Part shown: in pieces, positions 34,501 through 45,730 of the stretch | How positions within the stretch are numbered: the stretch's first letter is position 1 | How the letters are laid out: each line of letters opens with the position of its first letter | Assembly (NCBI RefSeq): GCF_018873765.1 | Contig: NC_057919.1 | Coordinates: forward strand, 63,440,484-63,504,483 | Length of the DNA: 64,000 nucleotides | Source of the DNA: Telopea speciosissima | Taxonomy: Eukaryota; Streptophyta; Magnoliopsida; Proteales; Proteaceae | Reading direction: 5' to 3' | Program-made: the position numbers and the translations under genes | Notes under the pieces: generated by a model | What the model was told of the DNA's origin: nothing | Database searches by the model: none | Seen by the model: the letters and a program-made list of their open reading frames with translations, nothing else

Positions 34501-37500
34501 TCAAAGAAAACCTGAATTAAAATAAGATTGCAAATAGGATATGGCCACAGGATATGGAAGTTGGAAGTTTTGACCTAAAATTGATAAGAGTAATACAAGG
34601 AGGATAGAAAGAACCAGATTAGGAATCCACCCAATCTTCAGGCTTGGAATTCTTCAAGTACACCCAGAATCCACTAGGTAACTACTGAATCCACAACAGC
34701 TTGTTTCAGAAAAACTGAAGCTTATTAACTCATACATTCGTGTATGAGCCTATGAGGCCATAGGCCATGACATTTATCTATAGAATTCATAGACTGTCTC
34801 TAACAGTTCTAAACTGACATGGAATTCAAACTACTACTTGCAATAGTTAAAAACAGACTAGTATTTGACGCTAATCAAACTGTGACTCAAAAGAAAAAAA
34901 AACATAGACTATGAATATAATCTGGATTCTGGACTCAAATTCCGAATAATTGTAGGACTTTACTTGTAGAATCCTTATCCAACCTGAACGAGGACAAATA
35001 ATCAAAGTCAAAACAAGAAAAGAAATTGAAACAGAACTCCAAATCAGATGAGGCGAGTAAGATTCAGACTAGGTATAAGATTCCCAAACAGAATTGGATT
35101 CTTAGAGAGAATAAGAATAGGACTCCTAGAAAAACTAGGATTCTGGCCTTGCCTTCTTCCTTCTCTGGGACTGTAGCTTGTATGGTGGAGGGCCGGTTAG
35201 GAGAAGAGAGGAAGCTGGGAAAAATCAGAGTTGCAGAGGGAGAGAGGAGATATCGTGTAACAAGAAGAAAAAGGGGGGGGGGGGGGGGAAGAGTGCACAC
35301 ACAGCCACACTGGCTTCAAACCATAACTCAACTATTCCATTCTATCAATCTGTCTCCAACGATAGGGAATTACATCATATATAAAGAGCAATAAAAGACT
35401 CCGAATTACTTCCTACAACTTAAATGATCTAAAATAGAAACTCAATAAAACTCAAATTGAAAATTTCCCTACAAGTCTAATAGCTACCCCAAAATAAAAG
35501 ATTACATATCTTTCCCAAATAAAATAAATTCTAAATATCCTACTTAACAAGAACATGGTTGGGACACTGTTCATCTTGGTTTGGATACCCAACTGGGTTT
35601 GGATCGGTCCAGGGTAGTGTATATGCATCATTGTACCTAGCTGCTGCATCAGGTTCTTTAGGTCATCCCTGGGTGACCAGATGCTCATATTCACCAACAT
35701 GTGGCAAAAGGAAAATCCATTAGGTTTCCACCCAGTTAAGTGTCTGCATCTTTATCAAATAGAACCTGTGACTTGCTATACTATGTCCAAATAAGGCTCT
35801 TTGGCTGCTTCTAAAGGCCTGGTGTTTAGTCTTATTGTCCTCCTATCAAGAAGAGGGGAAGATCCTACTTGACCTCATGAAATAAGTCAGCAGCAAAATA
35901 TCAACTTTAGGGGGTCAGTGAAAAGAAAGTTGCCATAAAGTGCAAAGAGTAAGGCATGCATAGTTCACTTCTAAAAGTACGGAAAGGATTTGAAATTGAC
36001 AAACCAGCTAGAAAAGAAGTGTAACATAAAATTTCCACCAAATGCCTAAAGTACAGTTAGAGGCCCAAAAAATACAATATCTACTTAAAAGTGTCAAAAT
36101 CAAGGAAGACAGGTGAGCAAATGCTCCCCACCAACCCCAAGCTACAGGACAATGTACAAATCCCTCTAGTACTTTTGCAGACATGGGCAGGTTTTTCCAC
36201 CTCATTATTCCAATTTCCAATATATAAATTTTGTAGACTACTTCTAGCAATGTAAAACTCGTTATCTCTAAAAGGAAGTCAGTTTCCACAATACTGAGGA
36301 TACAACAACAACAAAACTCAGCCTTATCCCAACTAAATGGGGTCGGTTAAATGGATCCTTTCAAAAACAAAATAAGAGGAATGAAGAAATTCGATAAGAA
36401 AAGTAAGTAATGGAAAATGAAAAATGAAAGTAAGAGAAAAGAGGATAGCCCAGGAAAACAGGAAAATTTCCATATGGTGTCAATAACGTAGATCCTTGCC
36501 CTCCAAAAGGCTTTATCTGATATCATACTTGGCACAAGACCCAAACTAAGGATGTCATTCTTCACAACCTCACCTATGGTCATTTTAGGCCTGCTCCTAG
36601 CTCTTTTAGCTCCTTCAATCAGCATCAAATCACTTCTCCGTACTGGGGCGTCCCCAGGCCTCCGTTGCACATGGCCAAACCGCCTTCGCGGAGCTTGTTG
36701 TTGATCGGGGCAACTCCCACATCAGCCCTAATACGTTTGTTCCTCACTTTATCCTTCATAGTTTTGCCGCACATCCATCTTAACATCCTCACCTCTGCAA
36801 CACATAGTGATGCATGGAGAAATTGGCTCACAAGGTTCTTTTCCAAAACCTAGGCCAAATGCTGGTCCAAAGGCCAGCACCAGCCCAAGCCGCAGGCAGG
36901 TCCTTGTTGTCCCAACCTGGCCCTGCTGAGTTTATTTTATATAGTTCTTTTTGGGTCCACCTAGGTCCATTATTTTGGAACAGTTGTTGGAGAAAACTTT
37001 TGGTATTCGTAGTGTCTTTTAGAATTCCAAGAGTTCTTTTTGGGTCCATTATTTTGGAACTGCTGTTGGAGAAGACTTTTGGTATTCTTAGTGTCTTTTA
37101 GAATTCCAAGAATTAGTTAATTTTCTTGGTTTATGTTTCTTATGTACTGGGGGTGGGGTTCAATATTTTGGGTTTAGTTTTCTATGTCTTGGGGGCAGAT
37201 TTCTATGTCTAGGATTTGTTATCTATGTATGGGGAATTCCTAAGAGTCTCCTTATTGCTATTGTATTGTACTCAAGATTTCTGTCTCTATATATATAATG
37301 CAAGTTGTGACTGCTCTCAAAGGCAACCCAGAATTTTGAAAACAAAAATCCTCTTGTGAGAAACAAGAGCTGTGTCCCACCAGTCTACCAGCCGTAGGAG
37401 TCCCACCTGGGTTGTTGAGTCTCACAGCTCTTGTTTCTCACAAGGGTTCTCACAAGAGGATTTTTGTTTTCAAAATTCTGGGTTACCTTTGAGAGCAGCT

Positions 37501-40500
37501 AGGACTTGCGTTATCTATAAGGGTTCTCACAAGAGGATTTTTGTTTTCAAAATTCTGGGTTGCCTTTGAGAGCAGCCACGACTTGCATTATATATATAGA
37601 GACAAAAATCTTGAGTACAATACAATAGCAATAAAGAGACTCTTAGGAATTCCAAAACCCCTTTGGAATTCCCCATACATAGATAACAAATCTTAGACAT
37701 AGAAATCTGCCCCCAAGACATAGAAAACTAAACCCAAAACATTGAACCCCACCCCCAGTACATAAGAAACATAAACCAAGAAAATTAACTAACTCTTGGA
37801 ATTCTAAAAGACACTAAGAATACCAAAAGTCTTCTCCAACAGCTGCTCCAAAATAATGGACCCAAGTGGACCCAAAAAGAGCTGTATAAAATAAGCTCAG
37901 CAGGGCCAGGTTGGGACAGCAAGGACTTGCCTGCGGCTTGGACTGGTGCTAGCCTTTGGACTAGCATTTGGCCCAGGTTCTCAAAAAGAACCTTGTGAGC
38001 CAATTTCTCCCTGCATCACATAGCTTCAATATATGACACTTCTTAACTGCCCAACATTCTGCCCCATACATCACAGTAGGTCGGACAACAGTCCTATAGA
38101 ACTTTTCTTTAAGCTTTAAAGGAACACGTCGGTCACACAGTACTCCAGTCGCACTTCTCTACTTCATCCATCCTACTTTAATTCTTTGCGAAACATCATC
38201 TATGACACCTTCTTTGTATATGATAGACTCCAGATATCTGAAATAGTCACTTGGCGGTGTCTCTCTCTCCTCAATTTTCACCATATCTTCATCCATCATA
38301 GTGTGACTAAAGTTGCACATTATATACTTTGTTTTTGATCTATTAATCTTAAAGCCCCTTGTTTCCAAGGTCGATCTCCATAACTCTAACTTAGCGTTAA
38401 TCTCTGCTTTTGTCTCATCCACCAAAACGATAACATCGACGAAGCGCATACACCATGATACTTCATCTTGGACGTTCTTGGTTAATTCATCCATGATAAG
38501 CACAAACATATAAGGGCTTAGGGCTGATCCTTGATGTAACCCAACCGTTATTGGGAATTCCTTGCCCTGTGGCCTCCCACAGATCTCATATTAGTCATCA
38601 CACCCTCATACATATCTTTAATTAACTCTATATACTTATTGGACACTCCTCTCTTCGCAAGAACATGTCGGATTAAATCTCTAGGGACTCTGTCATAGGC
38701 TTTCTCCAGGTTAATAAAGACCATATGGAGATCCTTCTTGCTAGCTCTACATCTTTCCATGAGCCTCCTCAATAGGTAGATAGCTTCTGTCATGGACCTA
38801 CCTGACATAAAACCAAATTGATTCTTCGAGATATGAGTCTCTCTTTTCAAACGGGCTTTAATAACCTTCTCACAAAGTTTCATAGTATGACTCATCAGTT
38901 TTATGCTTCTATAATTATTCCACAATATTGAGGATGGGGGGGAAAAGGGTAGGAGCATAGAAATAGGTGCATAAGTGTGCATCTCATAGAAGCATGTTAC
39001 TTTTCCTCACCTGAGAGAAATAAAACTTATTGCTCCACTTCTTTCCAAGTAAAATTTGCAGGTCAAACCAATACAAAAGGTTAGGATTTTACTTGAAATT
39101 TTTCGTTTCACACATCTTTCAAACAGAGCCTACAAGGGAAAGAAAGGCAAGAATGCAGAAATTGGTCAATTGATGAATGACAACTAACAGAAGCATTTGG
39201 AAAATAAGCATCTCTAAGTTGAACAAATAGCCCAAATATTACCAAAAGATAAATGGGGAACTTATTCAAACTATCAATGCTATAACTTAGTAGTCGCACT
39301 GACAAAAATTTCAAATTTTATGTCACATCATTTCGCCACTAACAAAGGAGTAACAATGAACATGGACAAGGAAACTGCTGGAGATGAAAGTGTGAAAATA
39401 TCTAGGCCTACGATGGCAAGTACCTATCATCCATGTGTAAAAATTGTGTGGCCCAACACAAATTATTTTGTTATTTTTGCATATTATTGGACATTTCTAC
39501 ATTTTCATTTTGTGGCATATGACATGTATATTTTGTGGCTTGTAAAATTGATTAAATGGTACCATGGTTTTTGGTCTACTAGGTTAGTGGACCGGGTTTG
39601 TGGATGATCATCTCGATGAGCCACTTTGTAGTCCTCGACTTGACCGCACCTATCATGATGTATTATGTGCTTACGTGTGCATTGTTGGACTGTGATATGT
39701 TTGAGGGGTACAAGTCAAAATTGCTCAGATTATGGGAGACATGAGAACTAGTCTCTTGATGGTCAGTACAAATAAGGTCTTTGAGTCCATCCATGAAAAG
39801 ACCTCGTGTACGTTGAGTGTTGATCTTAGTGACTAATGCTCCATTGCCAGTGACTTAAAGTGTACGCATACCTATAAATTGCCAGTTTAAAAGGTTTTTG
39901 TTAGCAAAACCGAGAATGAGAGTATTAGAGAATGGCTAGAATAATTTCATTGTTAGGTAAGCCCTCTATTATAAATAGAGGGAAAATTACAAAGGGGACA
40001 GAAATACCCCTAACTAGCTGACTCTATAAGAGCAGCAGTCTATACCTAATGAATAACAATTAAACTACCCCAAAAGATCAGAATACCCCCACGATATTCT
40101 GGATTACATATTCCAATAGATTTATTATCAAATGGTTTTGTGAAAAATGTTTTTATTTATTAATATAAAAAAATATTATATATTTCCTCTCTTTGCAAAA
40201 CCGATTTTGATTTGTTTTACAGTAAGGGCAGTTTTGTATATTTGGTCCCTATTTGTTTTGGGTGAATAAATAATTTAATTCATTACCAAAGGAAAAGAAA
40301 GGTGGGGGAGAGACAGAGCGTACAAGGGCACAAGGCCACACACAAATTACAAGGCCCACCTGGGAGGAGGCTAAACCTGTAAAACCCAAAGCCCAATGGG
40401 CAATACCCAGAAAGGAAGCCCAATAAACAGAAAGAGAAGGGCAACCAAGTCATTTCCAGGTAGGGAACCACAAACCCTAAACTAACTTTCTCATCTCATC

Positions 40501-43110
40501 TTTGACCAGCCGCCGAGGCAAAAATGGAGCATCACCAGAGCCAAACAGCCAGCCGCTGGCCAAGCAGAGAACCACGGCCAAGCTTGAAGTAGGCCGAGCG
40601 TAGGTGACAACCACGTCGAAGAGGCACCAGCCTTGCAGAGGGCAACGGCAAAGTGGCTGCCGGCCAAGCATAGGCTGCAGATGGCAGACTATACAGCTGG
40701 AAGAAGCACGGTGGCGTTAGCCGAGCGAGCCAAGCAGATCAAACAGAAGACTAACCGAGAAGAGCTTACGGTCAAGCAACAGCAGTCCAAGGGCTGGCGA
40801 CGAACAGCGACTGAGAGCTCCAGCGATGAAGAACGTCTGGCGAGAGAGAGAAAGCAAGCAGGGCTATCGGCGAAGAGACAAGTCATCAGACCAAGCGAAG
40901 AAAGCAACCAACAAGGGAGGGGACCCAGCAAAGAGTAGTTGACAGAGACGAAAGCCCACGAAGCATCGCGACCAGGAGAGACCCCAACGAGCCTGAAGAC
41001 AGACCTAGTGGGAGGGCGACTCGCAGGTCGACAACCCAGGCAAGACAGACGTCAACGATACAACAACCCAGGCAGGCTGTCGACAAGCAGGACTGCAAAC
41101 AAGCAAGGGTGGTGATTGCTAGCACTTCGCAACCAAGCACAAAACCCCAAAGAAGAAGGGAAGAAAGGAAAGGAGAGGAGTTGAAGAAGGGGAAAGGAGG
41201 AAAGAAAGGAAGGGCGAAAGGGGGGGAGGGAAAAGAGAGAAGGAGAAGGGGGGAAGAAGGGGAAGGAGCAGCCTGGCCGTGAGGCCGAGCTGCTCCTCAA
41301 CGGCGTCGCAGGGTTTTCTCTTCTATCGTTAGATTTTCAGTGTCATTCCTAAACTTCAACCTTCTTCGACATCTCTTCTGTCGTTTGATCCCTATTTTTT
41401 GTTTGGGGGAACTTTTGGTAATTATCAAGGTAAGCCCAAGAGGCATTCCGGATATGGATATTAGGTGGCTAGCATGTAGCATCTCACCTTATGATTGGAC
41501 TTTATGGTTGGTCATCTCCACCCTAGAGATATAAATATCTCAAGGTCACAAAGGCAAGGGGATCTTTGGCAGCGCAAAATACCGGGTTGTGGCATACCTG
41601 TCCACCTGGGGTGAGCACCCTAATTGCTTATGAGATCCTTGGAAATTCCAGTGGCTTCATCAAATTGTGATCAAATACAACCTTCTTCTACAACATACTA
41701 AAAGAGATTTACAATCCTCTTCTTCAACTCATTCAACAAAGTAATATAGATTTATATCTCCAAAAAGGTATGTCTTTTTCATTTCATTTTTATTGAACAA
41801 TCTATAGATAGACAAATCTGAATTAGGACTTTGCATTTCATGAGTTGGAATTATATGGTTCGTTGTTTGAGATTCTTCTAGGACTCAATTTCTAATACCA
41901 TGAAGATAGACCTGGACATGATGAAACAAGGATGACAAGGGCTAACTACTCCATTTGGACTTTCAATCTTTTAATAAAATCAGTTTTTCTTAATTCATTC
42001 TACGATGTGTTACCACCTCTGTATTGCACTAACAGATTGACCATAATCCTCAATATCAATTGCCATCTGAACAGTAATAGTTCAAATTCAACATTCTGCA
42101 CTACAATACTGATCTGGAGTTTCTTCCATATGGTATAGACAGACCTCACCCTTTCAATCCCTCGAAGTCCCATCTGTCTTGTTTCAATTTCACAGGTTAC
42201 AACGACGCACCAGCTAGAGATGAAAGATTCAGCTGAACACTGTTTGTAATGTATTAGCATGCTTCTAAGATTCACAATGTTGTTGTTAAAATGTGAGCCA
42301 TGTTGGAACTCGCAGTATTGAGTAAAGACACAAAACACATTCATCCGAGAGTAGTACAATTTAAAATAAGAGGAAAATTTTCTCCAACTACATTACATCA
42401 CATGGAGAACACTGTAAACATCCCTTAATACTTGAAGAGGATGGGGAGCTTTATAAAGAATCTTGGTTGAGGGCCTAAATCAGCCCCCTGATTCTGTTTC
42501 TCCAAATAAAAGTTTCAGGTTGGAGCGACTCTCCACTTTCCCTGTACTATGTTTTTCAATTTGAAATATCACTAGCAGATCTAGAACATGCAGCAGAACC
42601 AAAATGCTGCATATTTTTCATTATAACTTAATGGTCAAGTGTACCTAGTAGCTACCCTTGTCGGTGCAAGAATTAAACTCAAGACTGTTTATCCCAGTTG
42701 ATCTTTGACTAATAGTAATGCATGGAATGCACAGTAACAAAAATAAATAAATAAATAAAATATCAGAAAGGACCAGAAATATAAGCAGCAGAAGAGGCAA
42801 GCAGAAATAAAATGTCAATACAATGACAGAAGATGAAAAGAAAGAGCATCAGTCAGACACCTACCAAAACTCTTGCAGCTAGAGATCTAGAGGGGCCCCT
42901 CTTCGAAAGCGTGTTCAGTGCCACCTCGGCTGCAGCATGCTCTGCTTGCCTCAGGGTGGTGCAGAAGGTTGGACTTTCAAAGGTCTCCCCGTTGAAGTTA
43001 ACAGTGGCTTTGAACCGAGGTGCATGATCAGGTCCTTCACGAATACAAGCATAAGATGGCAGGTTGAAACAGCTTCTTTGAGCTAATTCTTGCAACTGGT
43101 TTTTATACAT
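31579..43110 (-). CDS. DRB2: DRB2/3/5-type double-stranded-RNA-binding protein
   Basis: Double-stranded-RNA-binding protein of the DRB2/DRB3/DRB5 clade, whose members act with Dicer-like enzymes in miRNA and siRNA biogenesis and antiviral defence. Exons on the minus strand: 43110-42865, 33509-33290, 32897-31579. Introns are GT-AG, phases 0 and 1, giving 594 aa. Two dsRBD domains lie at residues 2-70 (opening MYKNQLQELAQRSCFNLPSY) and about 87-155 (VYKNLLQETAHRAG to AAMAAWSSLKQ). The 439-residue tail is Pro/Ser/Gln-rich with VQIRSVVPVC and VMIRTVGPAS, echoing the VTIRTAVPVF repeats of Arabidopsis DRB2, and ends GKLRI. It is longer than Arabidopsis DRB2 (about 430 aa). Intron 1 is 9,355 bp and holds a LINE and a long inverted repeat. 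A 5' UTR intron is likely (acceptor TGTCCAG before the ATG, donor near 43990). Confidence 0.92.
35183..35631 (-). mobile_element. Solo LTR in DRB2 intron 1
   Basis: On the minus strand it runs TGATGCATATAC ... CCCTCCACCA. TTGTA lies on both sides (35178-35182 and 35632-35636). It shares long segments with the LTR at 16683-17090. A run of 16 G (35273-35288) lies inside it. The outer boundary was found by looking for TG/CA next to the duplication, so it is less certain than the homology. Confidence 0.6.
36302..38917 (-). mobile_element. RTE-clade LINE, 5'-truncated, split by an insertion
   Basis: The minus strand encodes RTE reverse transcriptase pieces: SKNQFGFMSGRSMTEAIYLL, VFINLEKAYDRVPRDLIRHV, VSWCMRFVDVIVLVDETKAE (the usual catalytic ADD is altered to VDV), then ADVGVAP and LIEGAKRARSRPKMTIGEVV. 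It ends in the RTE-type 3' tail, GATAAGGCTGAGTTTTGTTG. Direct repeats TTCCACAATACTGAGGAT (36284-36301) and TTCCACAATATTGAGGAT (38918-38935) are an 18-bp target duplication with one mismatch. Without the 1,211-bp insertion at 36808-38018 the copy is about 1.4 kb. It is dead: frame breaks and a mutated catalytic site. Confidence 0.85.
36808..38018. mobile_element. Long inverted-repeat (foldback) LTR-derived element
   Basis: The left arm 36808-37376 and right arm 37423-38018 are reverse complements over almost their whole length, around a 46-bp spacer. The outer ends are TGATGCA...TGCATCA with perfect CATAG duplications (36803-36807 and 38019-38023), as in LTR retrotransposon insertions. Each arm has a TATATATA box and an R/U5-like TGTATTGTACTCAAGAT segment, so the arms look like two LTRs in head-to-head orientation. 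The left arm carries a private tandem duplication of about 70 bp (36965-37105), and the right arm one of about 78 bp (37442-37596). The insertion interrupts the RTE LINE. Confidence 0.85.
38936..42864. other. DRB2 intron 1, 5' part
   Basis: Intron DNA upstream of the LINE in gene sense. A probable minus-strand LTR fragment with a TTATAAATAGAGGG box lies at about 39899-40095, ending TTTTGCTAACA on its own strand. A GC-rich, Arg-codon-rich stretch at 40480-41300 gives long but unconvincing frames on both strands. No host gene was recognised. Confidence 0.4.
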
Positions 43111-44472
43111 GCCTGGACATTATAACAAATATATAAAATGAGCAAAATACAAAACAGATAAAAGGGAAGGAGGGGAGGGGGGGGGGGGGGGAGGGAGTGA
43201 GTGAGGAAAGAAGAAGAGGATAAAAACCCCACATAATTAGAACAAATGACTCATTCCCCATCTCCGGAATTCAGTTTTAGCTCATACTACTTCCAGTAAA
43301 AGAGATAACACCAATGACTTCAACCGACCCTTGTCCCCAGTCGAAGTAATAACCTTCGTTGCCTCAAAACCGTTCTGAAAGTTATTGTTCATTACACACA
43401 CACAAAATCCTGGAGACAGATACTAAGATAAGAATTAACAAAAGTTTAAATTAAAAAAACCCATTAACCTCCTTTGGTTGGGTAAAACCTACAAAATCTC
43501 AATTCTGACACAAGCTCATCGACATGGAAGTGAACTAGAAAGGCTCAAAGCTCGTCAACATAGCAATATCAACCATTTAGGGCTCATGAAGCCCATAGCT
43601 TCCAAAAATACCCAGTGATAAGAAACCAACCAAAAGGCATTCCATAAAGGCAGATGAGATGAAAAAATTGCCAAAAATTATCTGATCCGCGTAATTCACT
43701 TCTATAGAACATCACGTCGCATTTACGAATTCCCCCATGAATTCTAATCAGCATTCTTGAAGGCAAAAACAAAGCATTTACGACACAAAAATTACCTCTA
43801 TCAGATCAACCGAAAAACTCAATCAGAACAGAAACCCATCTGAAACTAACCTAAGAACCTATAAGGTACCCCGTAAAAGTAAACAAGCCCATACTACAAG
43901 ACTACGAGTGACACCAGAAGAAAACCAAAACCCATTTCATTTGGTCTATCAAACTCAGCATAGAAGGTGTGAACTTGATAGATAACTGACCTCAGGCCCT
44001 CCAAGTGCCGAATTGACGACCTGCAAGCCGTTCAAATGATCGGATGATCGTCGGAGACTGACATGAGAATCGCCGGAAAACAAGTTGAAGAGGGAGTAGA
44101 GATGGATCCCTAAAAGAGCATAGGTGCTTAGAAGATCTGAACAACAAACTGAATTTTCACACTATTTTATGAGATATCTATCCTTCCATTCTCTCTCTCT
44201 CTCCTTTTTTTCTGCTATTGCTCACTCCTTTTTTTTTTTTTCTTTTTTTTTCGGTAGAATTGCTGACTCCTTTCACTACTACGATAAAGGAGCTACTTTT
44301 TCATCAGTCATTACTACGAATTAAGTCTGGAGGTTTTGCTAATGTACACCGACCTCACTAAATTCCCTCTGAGAGTTTTACCTAAATGCCCCCCATGTGT
44401 CTATCTCTCTCCTCCTTAAACAAAGGGATAGAGTTATCTTCTAATATAGAGAGAAGAGAGATAGACTCGTGG

Positions 44473-44655
44473 GAATCCTTATCCCCTCCAATTAACTGCC
44501 CCATACAATTCCTCCAATTCCTCACATGAGGGCGAAAATGATCACCCTACCCCTTACCCCTGACCCAAAAATACTACCCAAGGTGGGGTCCACTCCCCCC
44601 TATTAGAGGAATTGGAGGAATTGAAGGTGCCCGCGAATTGGAGGTGATAATATTC
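44473..44655. mobile_element. Mutator-type MITE with perfect 9-bp duplication
   Basis: The inverted ends GAATCCTTATCCCCTCC and GGAGGTGATAATATTC are flanked by GACTCGTGG on both sides (44464-44472 and 44656-44664). A 9-bp duplication is the Mutator-superfamily mark. Inside, CAATTCCTCCAATTCCTC and GAGGAATTGGAGGAATTG form a second inverted pair. It lies upstream of the DRB2-type gene. Confidence 0.8.
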
Positions 44656-44937
44656 GACTCGTGGGAGTGCTGGCATAGCGGATAGTGTTCTTTTTCTTCT
44701 TCTTTTTATTATTCAATTTTACTTTTTTTTTTTAAATAAAGACAGAAACCAATCCTATAACATCTTGCCTGGATATCAAGATCATGAGTTGGAGAAATCA
44801 AAAGTTTGTCCCGTTTAATTACATTTACATAAGAAAAGTCTACCAAAAAGAGCTTAAATGTCCCACAAAATAGTAATAGATCCCAAGGCTATTGTTGAGA
44901 GTCTTGTTCAAGCCACTACACCAAATCACTACAGTCA

Positions 44938-45557
44938 GTCCAATTCGCAAGCCCTTGCGGGTACCTCCAATTCCTCTAATAGGGGGGAGTGGACCCCATC
45001 TTGGGTAGTGTTTTTTGGCAGGGGTAGGTGTTACGAAAACAACGCCCAGAATGGCAATTTGCAAAAGAAAAACGAAAATAGAAAAGAACACACAACGCAC
45101 AACATAGAGATTTTACATGGTTCACCTCCAATCTGGAAGCTACATCCACGACTGAGCAGTAAAACGGATTTCACTATGTTTCTAAAGTATTACAAAACCC
45201 TCATCTTTCTCTCTCAAAGAGATAAGAACAATAAATAAGAAAAGCCCTAACCCATAAAGTACAAAAATACCCTTAACCTAAAAATACCCAAAAACTTGGG
45301 CCGGACCAAAACATAACACATGGCTCAAAAGGTACTCGTTTTGAAGATCTTGACGAGCCCAACACCACTCCATGCCTAGCCCCGCCAGTTTTCGGTATTT
45401 CGAGATCGTTTCAAGGCCGAAACAGCCCTCCGAAGATATTAGCCGCACTTTCTAGACCAAATCAGGCTTCACCAACAACAGTAGGGTGGTCATTTCTATC
45501 CCCATGTGAGGAATTGGAGGAATTGAAGGAGGCAACGAATTGGAGGGGATAACATTT
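44938..45557. mobile_element. Second copy of the same MITE, split by a solo LTR
   Basis: 44938-45028 and 45486-45557 together are an inverted copy of the MITE at 44473: CCTCCAATTCCTCTAATAGG, GGAGTGGACCCCA, GGGTGGTCATTTCTATCC and GGAATTGGAGGAATTGAAGG. The left terminus is degraded and no target duplication is visible. Confidence 0.75.
45029..45480 (-). mobile_element. Solo LTR nested in a MITE
   Basis: On the minus strand it begins TGTTGTTGGTGAAGCC and ends TTTTCGTAACA, with perfect GTAGG duplications at 45024-45028 and 45481-45485. It contains the Copia-like ACATGGTTCACCTCCAATCT segment. It is 452 bp with no internal region. Confidence 0.85.
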
Positions 45558-45730
45558 CACACCCTTGATCTGTAATTTCCTATTCTTTGTAGTCCTTGGA
45601 AGATGCCCTCTGCTTATGTTTCTTGTGTTGTCCCTACATAACCGAAATCTGATAAAACCAATACAAAGTTTTGATTATGAAAAGTAATAGCACAACCTGC
45701 CTCATGAGAATCCTCTTTAAAACTGTCATC

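Noticed and set aside
40477-41300. Long GC-rich frames on both strands in DRB2 intron 1
   Set aside because: They are Arg/Ser/Leu-rich low-complexity translations of purine-rich DNA, without conserved domains.
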